64,000 nucleotides of DNA, from contig CAVVVS010000041.1 in the NCBI GenBank assembly GCA_963751355.1, forward strand, positions 62,001 through 126,000, read 5' to 3'. The notes under the pieces were generated by a model, which was given only the letters and a program-made list of their open reading frames with translations, was not told the DNA's origin and ran no database searches. The position numbers and the translations under genes are program-made. This document shows positions 18,847-27,171 of this stretch, one piece after another. Position 1 is the first letter of the stretch. Each line of letters starts with the position of its first letter. The DNA comes from CAVVVS01 sp963751355 (GTDB lineage: Bacteria; Bacteroidota; Ignavibacteria; Ignavibacteriales; Ignavibacteriaceae).

Positions 18847-20046
18847 CTTACCCAACTGCTGTACCTCTTCGTAGATCGGGTTCGGTTCGCCGTCGGGACC
18901 AACAATGCTTCCATGCATCGTCTCCTGACCATTCAATGCGTTTTGCCACTCCCAGAAAAGGACAGCGTCGGCACCGTGACCGATTGCCTGCCAGGCCATT
19001 CGACGCGTTTCTCCGCGATCTAGGCTGTTATTAACTTTCGCCCAGCTTACAAAACCCGGCGCCATTTCCATAACCCAAAAATTCTGCTTCTTCCAGCCCC
19101 ATACCAGGTCGTGAGTTGCTCCGTTACGATAAGGATCCAGGTGACCCATCCCGACATAGTTATCCCAGCTTATCATATCAAAGTCCTGTGAAAACAAATG
19201 ACGATCGAAACGGTCTGCCCATCCCAGACCACCCAGGTTGGTAGTAATAAACTGCCGCGGTTCGATATATTTACGCAGGACTTTAATCTGAACCGCAACG
19301 AACACCCGGAACTGGTGGGTAACAAAGCGCTTATAATCCAGTAATAAACCGGGGTTGCGGTAGCCGCGTCCCATCGGAATCTGGTCCCAGCTGGTATATG
19401 TCTCACTCCAATGCGCCGCAGCCCAATGGCGGTTTAACGCATCCAGTGTACCGTATTTATTATGCAGCCACTTCTGAAAGAGTTTCTGCGAGTGCTTATC
19501 GAAGGAGTCGTCCGTAAACTCGTTTCCAACCTGCCATCCTATAACGGTTGGATTCTTGCCGTAACGCCGTGCCATCTGCTCGACAATGCGCTTGCAGAAT
19601 TGCATATAGCGGGGACTGCTATAGGACCACTGGCGTCTAATGCCGTGTTCCATCCGACGTCCGTTCTCATCAATGCGCAGTGTTTCGGGATACTTCTGTG
19701 TTAGCCAGGCCGGCGGAGCATCGGTCGGGGTGCCGAGCACAGTTACAATGGAATGTCTGGCTGCCGCTTCAATTGCTCGATCCATCCATCCAAAATTATA
19801 ATTCCCTTCCGTCGGCTCCATTGTGCTCCAGGCAAACTCGCCGATGCGCACTACCCGCACACCGGCTTTTTCCATAAGAGTAAGGTCTTTTTCCCATTTT
19901 GCCTCAGGCCATTGCTCAGGATACCAAGCCGCCCCCATTAAAATTGCAGGCAAATTACTCACCACTTTATTTTCAGGGATTTGCAAGTTCGTTTGTGCAG
20001 ACAATGAAAAACTAACCAGAACCAGGATGATCGCTATTAAAGACAT
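18817..20046 (-). CDS. N-terminal catalytic part of broken GH42 beta-galactosidase
   Basis: Secreted GH42 barrel cleaving terminal beta-galactose, for instance from galactan side chains of pectin. I start at ATG 20046 because it gives the signal peptide MSLIAIILVLVSFSLSAQ. Motifs are GAAWYPEQWPEAKWEKD (first barrel strand), IGWQVGNEFTDD (acid/base Glu) and NFWVMEMAPGFVSW (nucleophile Glu). After QQLGKEF the frame drifts into RSIRST and stops. The trimerisation domain follows in the next frame, so a shift lies near 18838. That site is not a homopolymer, which makes a simple sequencing slip less obvious. The G+C richness contrasts with the GH28 and DUF1593 genes on either side and suggests recent acquisition. 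Confidence 0.78.
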   Translation of the reverse strand: MSLIAIILVLVSFSLSAQTNLQIPENKVVSNLPAILMGAAWYPEQWPEAKWEKDLTLMEKAGVRVVRIGEFAWSTMEPTEGNYNFGWMDRAIEAAARHSIVTVLGTPTDAPPAWLTQKYPETLRIDENGRRMEHGIRRQWSYSSPRYMQFCKRIVEQMARRYGKNPTVIGWQVGNEFTDDSFDKHSQKLFQKWLHNKYGTLDALNRHWAAAHWSETYTSWDQIPMGRGYRNPGLLLDYKRFVTHQFRVFVAVQIKVLRKYIEPRQFITTNLGGLGWADRFDRHLFSQDFDMISWDNYVGMGHLDPYRNGATHDLVWGWKKQNFWVMEMAPGFVSWAKVNNSLDRGETRRMAWQAIGHGADAVLFWEWQNALNGQETMHGSIVGPDGEPNPIYEEVQQLGKEFTRSIRST

Positions 20047-20152
20047 GTCTTTGGAAAACAAATAGCGGCTTAAGATCGTAATTAAACCCCGGTCATGTGC
20101 AAAGTTTTTATATGGATGCATTATTAAAACTCCTAATTAGTTGTATCGATTC

Positions 20153-21577
20153 TTAAGGTTTCGCATCAATAATGACGCGTTTATAGCGCGTCAGTTTTGG
20201 TTTTCCGTTGTCGGTTACCGCAAGAATTATGTGCATAGTACCGTAACGAAGTACACGATGTGTCGGCACAATAAACCATGCATTTACATTATTCGAGTTT
20301 ACTATTTTTAACGGTTGCCCCGTTCTTGCATTTCCGGTAGCAAATGTTCCGGGTTCTTTATAGTAAAACCAAGAATACGAAAGAGAATCTCCGTCCGGGT
20401 CGGTTGAGCCTTCGGCGCTAAGCCTGACGGTATCTCCTGCTGCAGCGGTAATTCGATCGGGCATATTTAACTTGGGTACCGGGGGATGATTTGCCTCGGA
20501 ATATGGTTTTATAGTCCAATCCATCCTTGCTGCAAAGTCGTTCTGATAAGCGGAACGCCAGCGCCAGATTGTTGCTTTGTTACTGGTATGCCATTTTCCG
20601 TCCACACCCATAACTTCATCATCAGCATTACTCCAAATCGGGCGGGTTTCCGGTTCTAAAAACCATTTATGGTAACGCGGTGTATAAAATTCATAACGCC
20701 CTCCCCAGCTTCCCCAATCCGGATGTTCCGGGCTTCCAAGTCCGTTGTTAATTAAATACAGAAACGTGGGGGTATCGCCTTCCATCAAATATTTCATATG
20801 CGGATACTCTGCGCCAAGCGGTCCTTTGCTCCTGATATTCTTATCTTCCCACTTGTTTGCGACCAGATTAAAATCAGCACCGGTAAATCTTCCGTGGAAA
20901 TTATCGCCGCTAATACCAACCCAGGTGGAATAATGATAACCATCTCCCGAATGAAATCCCGGGCTGCATATATAAAAAAGATCAGGAAAAGTTTTGCGAA
21001 TCCATGGGCCGCTATCATCCTGGTCAGAGATAGTATAAACGCGAAGTTTGGAAACGAATTTTGCAAGTTGTTCAGGGCTACGATTTTTTTTAACTTCCCA
21101 TAATGCCTGCGCAAGAACATTCGGTCCGCCCCATACGAGCACCCAAACCGGGCGGGGATCTTTTTCATCTACAGTTTTAATTATCAAATTTGAACCGGGC
21201 GAATCCTTACCTTCGCCAACAGCATTCATACCGTATTCCGGTAATCCTTTACGAATAACCGAGAGAAGATGATCTTCTGAAGGAAAGCCAGGTGCATTTT
21301 TTAATAGATTATCTCTAACCTTTCCGTATGCTTCAACAATTTCTTTTATACGCCATGCGGCGGTCTTGTTTTTTTGATGCACGGAAGTTGTGGCTACTAA
21401 ACCTTCTACATCGAACTGGTTACTATAAACTAAAAAACGCACCATTGACATTGCATCATCGGGCTCGTTTTCAATATCCGTTAATACAATGACTCTTGGC
21501 TTTTCAGCAGCGGAAAGATTTCCACAAATTCCAAAAGTTAATAAGGTTAAGAAGATTATAACGATGTAATTTTTCAT
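20153..21577 (-). CDS. DUF1593 secreted nucleoside-hydrolase-like protein (copy 1)
   Basis: Function unknown; proteins of this family occur in plant-polysaccharide loci and are often labelled cellulose-binding. The signal peptide is MKNYIVIIFLTLLTFGI and onward (start at 21577). The N-terminal domain starts PRVIVLTDIENEPDDAMSM. This resembles the Asp-rich calcium site of inosine-uridine nucleoside hydrolases. Further blocks are WVLVWGGPNVLAQALWEV, GWGSWGGRYEFY-like glycine/Trp-rich sequence (PDWGSWGGRYEF) and an Ig/PKD-like C-terminal domain (STDPDGDSLSYSW). Three more relatives are in this window at 29881, 32780 and 35818. A ribose-like furanosidase activity on a pectin side chain is inference only. 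Confidence 0.72.
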   Translation of the reverse strand: MKNYIVIIFLTLLTFGICGNLSAAEKPRVIVLTDIENEPDDAMSMVRFLVYSNQFDVEGLVATTSVHQKNKTAAWRIKEIVEAYGKVRDNLLKNAPGFPSEDHLLSVIRKGLPEYGMNAVGEGKDSPGSNLIIKTVDEKDPRPVWVLVWGGPNVLAQALWEVKKNRSPEQLAKFVSKLRVYTISDQDDSGPWIRKTFPDLFYICSPGFHSGDGYHYSTWVGISGDNFHGRFTGADFNLVANKWEDKNIRSKGPLGAEYPHMKYLMEGDTPTFLYLINNGLGSPEHPDWGSWGGRYEFYTPRYHKWFLEPETRPIWSNADDEVMGVDGKWHTSNKATIWRWRSAYQNDFAARMDWTIKPYSEANHPPVPKLNMPDRITAAAGDTVRLSAEGSTDPDGDSLSYSWFYYKEPGTFATGNARTGQPLKIVNSNNVNAWFIVPTHRVLRYGTMHIILAVTDNGKPKLTRYKRVIIDAKP

Positions 21578-21625
21578 GGGTATACCTTTAATTTCACTTC
21601 GTACCATTCTTGGCATCATTTGGTA

Positions 21626-22919
21626 CTATTTGAGAAGCAGCATTTTTTTTGTTATAATTTTTCCGTAAGCATTTAATCTATAGAAATAAATTCCCGAACT
21701 TAGATTCGATGCATTGAACTCTACGCTATAGTTTCCAGATTTTTTTATTTTCATCAATAAGTGTAGCTACCTTCCTTCCCAAAACATCAAATACTTCCAA
21801 TAGTACATTTGGTGCTTTCGGAATTGAAAATTTAATCCTAGTTGTAGGATTAAAAGGATTCGGATAATTTTGTTTTAGTGTAAAATCAGCAGGATGAAAA
21901 TACTGTTCATTAACATCTGTTAAATATTCTTTAGGAGGCAACCAATTATCTTTATATGCAGGCGAAACCGAATTTTTAGAAAAAATATTTTCCAGTGTAT
22001 AATCTTTTGCTTCTTCATCCGTTAACTGGTGTGACCATGTAAAACGCTGGTCAAGTTTATAACCTGTACCTGAGCATTTGTATTCGGCATAAAAGCAGGT
22101 TTTACTCCTTCCATTCCAATCCGACCAGCCTAACAGAGCTATATGTGCGCCTTCTTTACAATTAATATAAACCGTTCTAGCGTAATCTCTCCATGGTCTT
22201 CCGAGTTCAACTCTGTTTATACCGGTGTCGGCAATTAATTTACAATTGAAAAAGGTATAACCGAATTGATAATTTACATCGGTATTTGCGGCAGTTATTG
22301 TCGAATTTTTTTTGCTATGGATATCACAATTTTCAAATACATCAATTGATCGTCCGAAAATAAAATCGGTTGTACCTTCAATGCGGCAGTTATAATTATA
22401 TATTCTTCCGTGTCCCCATGTATAATATGTGTCTTGATATCCAAGAATATTGCAATTAGCAAATGTTACCCTATCTCCGGTAACTCTAAGTGCAACAGCC
22501 TGTGCCGCCTGTGATGTATTACGAAATGTAATATCCTTTGCAATGAAATCACTTGCATCAATTGCAACACTATAAGAAGTTGAAGTCCCCACAATAACTC
22601 CATTAACTACTTTTCCACTATAATCATTATACGTTAGAATTGTACTATCTCTATTTTCTCCAATTAGTGTTACATGATTTTTTGAAGAACTCAACAATAT
22701 TTTTTCATCATACACACCGTTTTTGACAAATACTGTAATATTTTCAGTATTGTTATTTGGTATTGCATTAAAAGCCGCCTGGACAGTAGTGTAATCGCCG
22801 CTGCTATCTTTCGCAACAGTAAATTGTTGTCCAAGAGTTAAAACAGGAAGTATAAAAAAATTTAGAACTATAATGCAGACAAAAAATCTGAATGAATTAA
22901 TTTTCAATATAAACCTCAT
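21626..22919 (-). CDS. CE8 pectin methylesterase with T9SS tail, frameshifted near 3' end
   Basis: Removes methyl esters from homogalacturonan, preparing it for the PL1 lyase and GH28 enzyme nearby. The signal peptide is followed by the CE8 beta-helix with SQAAQAVALRVTG, CNILGYQDTYY, GTTDFIFGRS and VELGRPWRDYA, which supply the Gln, two Asp and Arg of the active site. The C-terminal sorting tail begins LKQNYPNPFNPTTR. The open frame stops at 21726 after ENKKIWKL. In the next frame the tail carries on as SGNYSVEFNASNLSSGIYFY and ends KKMLLLK at 21626. The shift falls in a run of seven A. Without it the protein would lose half its sorting domain and might not be exported to the surface. Confidence 0.87.
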
Positions 22920-23354
22920 AGAAATGTTTTTGAATTTCTGTGTTTATGAATCATTATTTTTACTGCTTGGTCTTATATTTTCTAGGAAACTTATAATGTT
23001 ACTAAGTACTAAATAGTCTTTTGAACCGGCTGGCAAACATGTAAGGCAAAAAAAAAAGTTACATGTCAACTTAAGTTTATGGTCATTCAACTATTTACTT
23101 ACGAAAAGATTTCTACACTTACATGAATATCTAAGTGCATTGTCCAACAGTATACTGATCGTTTGCCGGCTAAATTGTTCCAAAGGGATTCCAAGGGAAA
23201 AACAACTTGTAATAAAAGGATCAATTTTCTTATTTCTTCTTCAAGTTATTTATTAATCCAAGGGAAACGATTTTTAATCGTTTCCCTTATTTTAATTTGT
23301 TCTAAATTAGTTATTTATTTTTAACCACTTAGCTTCTCCTGTGGTCATTTAATA
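22920..23354. other. Intergenic region between CE8 and PL1 genes
   Basis: About 435 bases with no supported coding sequence on either strand. It contains the perfect hairpin annotated at 23260-23288 and otherwise only AT-rich sequence. The promoter of the CE8 gene presumably lies in the lower half, but no clear consensus can be named. Confidence 0.5.
23260..23288 (-). terminator. Perfect 13-bp hairpin downstream of PL1 gene
   Basis: AAGGGAAACGATT (23260-23272) pairs perfectly with AATCGTTTCCCTT (23276-23288) around a 3-base loop, 67 bases past the PL1 stop codon. A stem this long and perfect is typical of a transcription end. In the minus direction the tail after the stem is only moderately T-rich, so it may act partly by protecting the 3' end of the mRNA. 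Confidence 0.6.
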
Positions 23355-26300
23355 TTATTTCATCATAATCATTTTTTTAGTTACAATGTGGTTGCCTGCA
23401 ATTACCCTGTAAATATATGCACCACTTGAAACTTTAGCGCCGAAATCATTATCACCGTTCCATTGTACTGTATAAGTACCGGCTGTTCTCTCACCGCTTA
23501 CAAGAGTTTTAACCTTCTGCCCGAGCATATTATATATCTCAATTGATACATTTGCAGCATGAGGTATTGCATACGTTATTTCTGTTGTTGGATTAAACGG
23601 ATTGGGATAATTCTGTGATACACTAAATGATTTTGGAACTTGAGTATTTTCCACGGAAGTTACGGGTGATGTTGTTCCGGTGACTACCGGGTTCTTTATT
23701 CCTACTGTTCCTCCGTTCTTTCCCCATACGTACAACCGAACTGTTAATGATTGACCATCTGGAACAGTTATATTAGGAGAGTAACTTTCCCATTCTCTTC
23801 CCATCGGGGTAGTAATACTGGTATTAGCTGAAATCAATGAAATCGGATTACCTGCTGTCGCTTCAAGTATAGAATGAACACTATCAGCTACAATTACAGG
23901 GCCTAAGGCACTCGAATCCGTAGCGAATCCATTTAAGGAATAATAAGCTGCTAACTTTACAGCCCCGGTTTTATATCCAAGCGCACCGAATGAGATTCCA
24001 TCTACATTAAGATTCTGTCCCGATGCTGGGGAAACTGAAAACTGTAGATAAAAATTACTATTAAATACGTCCGTCATTTGAGAATGTTTAGGGATTTTAA
24101 ACCAGCCATCACCATCCCAAGAAAAACTATTGTTAGGACCTTGATTGTATCCTGCTATACCGGAAGGACAATTAGTTGTATCAAAATCAGAAGCACTAAT
24201 ATTTCCTACAGTTGTAGATGTTAAATCTGAAATCAAAGGCCAAGCTGCCTCTGCATTTCCGGCTGATGTAGTAAATGTGATTTCATTACCATAACTTGTA
24301 CCGTTAATATTGGTCGCGTAACCACGCACATAGTATTTTGTGTTTGGCTTCAAGCCTGTCAGGTAGCTAGGTTCATATTCTACAGCAGGCGTTACCTTAT
24401 ACGATGCAGCTACATTATCTGAAATGGTTGGATTTTTGGTAGTATTATAAACTACTCCTCGCCCGGTTATTGTTGCATCACCGGTTTTAACATAACTGCC
24501 GCACACTGCTGATGTGCGAGTAATACTTGTTACAATTGAGGTCGAATCTACTAAAGATGTTGATGAAGAGACCCAATTAATTCCAGCTTTAATAAATTTA
24601 AATGCATCATTTGTAAGTGAAGTATAGGATAATTCATGAAGACCAATGACTTCCACTCTGTTTTGTATAGTATCACCAACTGCATTTATAGTACCTTTTT
24701 CTATTCCATAAATAACGCTCATTGAATCAACTGATGTCATATTCGCAATCGGTATGATAGGAATTTGGGGGATAGAGGCAATGATTAATCCGGAATCACA
24801 TAATGTAACTGTGGAACCATAGGAGAATCCCGCAGCCAGAGGGCTATTTGTTTGGTCTACAATTTTAACCGGCTCTGCGTTATAGTTGTTAACAACCTTG
24901 TCTTTCTGCCAGTCCATTGCACCCGGCTTTACAGCCCACCCTTCAAATATTACCAATGGAATAGGAACGGATGGAAAAATACCTTTACCAAAATCACCTG
25001 AACTTGGGGATTCTGAAGCTACTGCCAAATCATATTTAGCATAATCCGATGAAGTTAAAGTCAGTAAATCGGAGCTGGCTACAGGTATAACAAAATATCC
25101 CCATGCTTTCAGCGTATCATTTATAATTTGATCTCCCGCTGACAGAGAAGATGGCGAGGAATCGCCCCCAATAATGAGCATACATTTTTTCTTGGTAGAT
25201 GCAATTACTGTAATATTTGCTGTTGCCTTAAAATTACCGTCTTGCGTAGCTGCGGTAATTACCGCTGTGCCTTCGCCAACACCTGTAACCAAACCTGAAG
25301 AGCTTACCGTAGCAACAGAAGAATCGCTCGAACTCCAGGTTACCGTCTTATTTCCTGCATTGGACGGTTGTACTACAGCAGTAAGCCGGGTTGTATCACC
25401 AGCTGCAACGTCAACACTCGATGGGCTGACCGTAATACCGGTGACGGGAATAACGGCAACTGTTATGGAAGATTGAGCCGTAAATCCTCCATCCTGAGTA
25501 GTAGCTGTAATAACAGCGGATCCATAGTTCACTCCGCTAACAACTCCTAATGAATCTACCGTGGCTATGGAAGTATTACTCGAACTCCAGCTTACATTCT
25601 TATTAGTAGCATTGTACGGGCTTATTGTGGCTTTAAGCTGGACAGTCTGGCTAGAATCTATCGTTGTACTTGAAGGTGTAACCATAACGCCTGTAACTGC
25701 AATAGGATTAAGATCATCAACCAGGCCATTAATATAATTTTCGACGTTTGTATATCCATTGGAGGCGATTTGACTTCCATCGCTGGGATCGTTTGGATTC
25801 AAACCGTGTGCAATTTCCCAATCATCGGGCATACCGTCATGGTCGCTGTCTGTATATGGTGTCCCTTTAGCTAAAATGGGCCATCCCCCAACATCTGACG
25901 GATCAGTGATAATTCCTTTGTCGCCATAGGTATAAGTACCATTACGAGCATCTTTTACTATGCGCATATCTACTGAATCGCGGTTTGGGAATGAACAGCC
26001 TGCATGTGCGAGTACTGAATCATACGCATCCTGTGGAGTTTGCTGGTTAATAGGCATAGCGTTCCATGGAGCACTCATTTTTATGTAATTGTTGCCGGTG
26101 ACTCCCTTCCAGTTGTCCGCAGTAACATCGGGATAACCGTTCACGTAATTGTCGGAAACATACCAACTGCCCTTGTCTGTATCTGAACGCGCTGAAGGAT
26201 CTACGATTAGGCTCTTCGGTCCTGTTGCCGGTCCTGACTTATAATAATTAGCTATTATATTTATGGTGCTGAATGAGAATTGAGTCTCCGCACCTACTTG

Positions 26301-27026
26301 ATGTGCTTCACCCCCATAAGAACCTTGATAACCCCAGTTATAAAGTACGTTGTTTCTGTAATCGTTATATCCAACACCTGAAGCCCAGCGTGGATTACGG
26401 CTATCGTTATTTGCAATCAGGTTATGATGCCAGGTACCATAATTGTCTCCCCAGATGCCTCCGAATCTATGACCTTGGGGTACACCATTTATAAATTTTT
26501 CGCACGCTTCCGAGATAAGACACCATTGAACGGTTGTGCTATCATTATGGTACAAGCTCATCGTTTCATCAGTGCTCCAGCTGGCAGTAATGTGGTCGAA
26601 GATAATGTCCTTTTGAAACCTGCCGCCTATTGCATCATTTTCACCCATTGCAGGGTCCCATCTTACACGAATATATCGGATGATGATATTATCGGCACTG
26701 GTAGAAAGATTTCCTCTAATACATATACCATCGCCGGGCGCCGTTTGTCCAGCAATAGTAATATTGCCATTTCTTATATCGAAACTTCCCTTTATAGTAC
26801 CTGCAACTTTGAATACTACAATTCTTGGGCCTGAAGCATCAATCGCGGCGCCGAGACTTCCCGTACCAGTAGGGTTAAGGGTTGTGACTTCGTAAACTTT
26901 ACCCCCGCGTCCGCCGGTAGTATATTTTCCATAGCCTTCGGCACTAGGAAATGCAAGTTGCTGAGACCATGATATTGAACAAAACATGAAAAACATTAGT
27001 ATCATAAAAATGTATTTCATCTTCAT
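23355..27026 (-). CDS. Multidomain T9SS-exported pectate lyase (PL1) with Ig-like repeats
   Basis: Cleaves polygalacturonan by beta-elimination at the cell surface. Order over 1223 residues: a signal peptide, then a PL1 beta-helix (about 20-385; starts LAFPSAEGYGKYTTGGRGG, with FDHITASWSTDE and DSRNPRWASGVGYNDYRNN). A calcium-type TSP3 segment (SDHDGMPDDWEIAHGLNPND) follows. Next are two BIG2 Ig-like repeats (about 440-610) with paired VTWSSSDSSVATV-type cores, and a globular domain starting KKCMLIIGGDSSPSS of unclear family. A fibronectin-III-like module, a beta-sandwich (about 910-1120) and the sorting tail SVSQNYPNPFNPTTE ending KKMIMMK complete it. The last two modules are shared with the neighbouring 830-residue protein. 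The start at 27026 gives a clean signal peptide. Confidence 0.88.
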   Translation of the reverse strand: MKMKYIFMILMFFMFCSISWSQQLAFPSAEGYGKYTTGGRGGKVYEVTTLNPTGTGSLGAAIDASGPRIVVFKVAGTIKGSFDIRNGNITIAGQTAPGDGICIRGNLSTSADNIIIRYIRVRWDPAMGENDAIGGRFQKDIIFDHITASWSTDETMSLYHNDSTTVQWCLISEACEKFINGVPQGHRFGGIWGDNYGTWHHNLIANNDSRNPRWASGVGYNDYRNNVLYNWGYQGSYGGEAHQVGAETQFSFSTINIIANYYKSGPATGPKSLIVDPSARSDTDKGSWYVSDNYVNGYPDVTADNWKGVTGNNYIKMSAPWNAMPINQQTPQDAYDSVLAHAGCSFPNRDSVDMRIVKDARNGTYTYGDKGIITDPSDVGGWPILAKGTPYTDSDHDGMPDDWEIAHGLNPNDPSDGSQIASNGYTNVENYINGLVDDLNPIAVTGVMVTPSSTTIDSSQTVQLKATISPYNATNKNVSWSSSNTSIATVDSLGVVSGVNYGSAVITATTQDGGFTAQSSITVAVIPVTGITVSPSSVDVAAGDTTRLTAVVQPSNAGNKTVTWSSSDSSVATVSSSGLVTGVGEGTAVITAATQDGNFKATANITVIASTKKKCMLIIGGDSSPSSLSAGDQIINDTLKAWGYFVIPVASSDLLTLTSSDYAKYDLAVASESPSSGDFGKGIFPSVPIPLVIFEGWAVKPGAMDWQKDKVVNNYNAEPVKIVDQTNSPLAAGFSYGSTVTLCDSGLIIASIPQIPIIPIANMTSVDSMSVIYGIEKGTINAVGDTIQNRVEVIGLHELSYTSLTNDAFKFIKAGINWVSSSTSLVDSTSIVTSITRTSAVCGSYVKTGDATITGRGVVYNTTKNPTISDNVAASYKVTPAVEYEPSYLTGLKPNTKYYVRGYATNINGTSYGNEITFTTSAGNAEAAWPLISDLTSTTVGNISASDFDTTNCPSGIAGYNQGPNNSFSWDGDGWFKIPKHSQMTDVFNSNFYLQFSVSPASGQNLNVDGISFGALGYKTGAVKLAAYYSLNGFATDSSALGPVIVADSVHSILEATAGNPISLISANTSITTPMGREWESYSPNITVPDGQSLTVRLYVWGKNGGTVGIKNPVVTGTTSPVTSVENTQVPKSFSVSQNYPNPFNPTTEITYAIPHAANVSIEIYNMLGQKVKTLVSGERTAGTYTVQWNGDNDFGAKVSSGAYIYRVIAGNHIVTKKMIMMK

Positions 27027-27171
27027 TTTGAGCTCCTTTCTATTTTTTTATAATTATACCTTAAAGAAGGTATTTAACAATTTTCTTAGGTCATTTACAT
27101 CACAGAAATTTTTTTACCATCTCCCGAAGCCGAATTCGAAAATGAAGTCGACTCCAGGAGATATAATTTTT

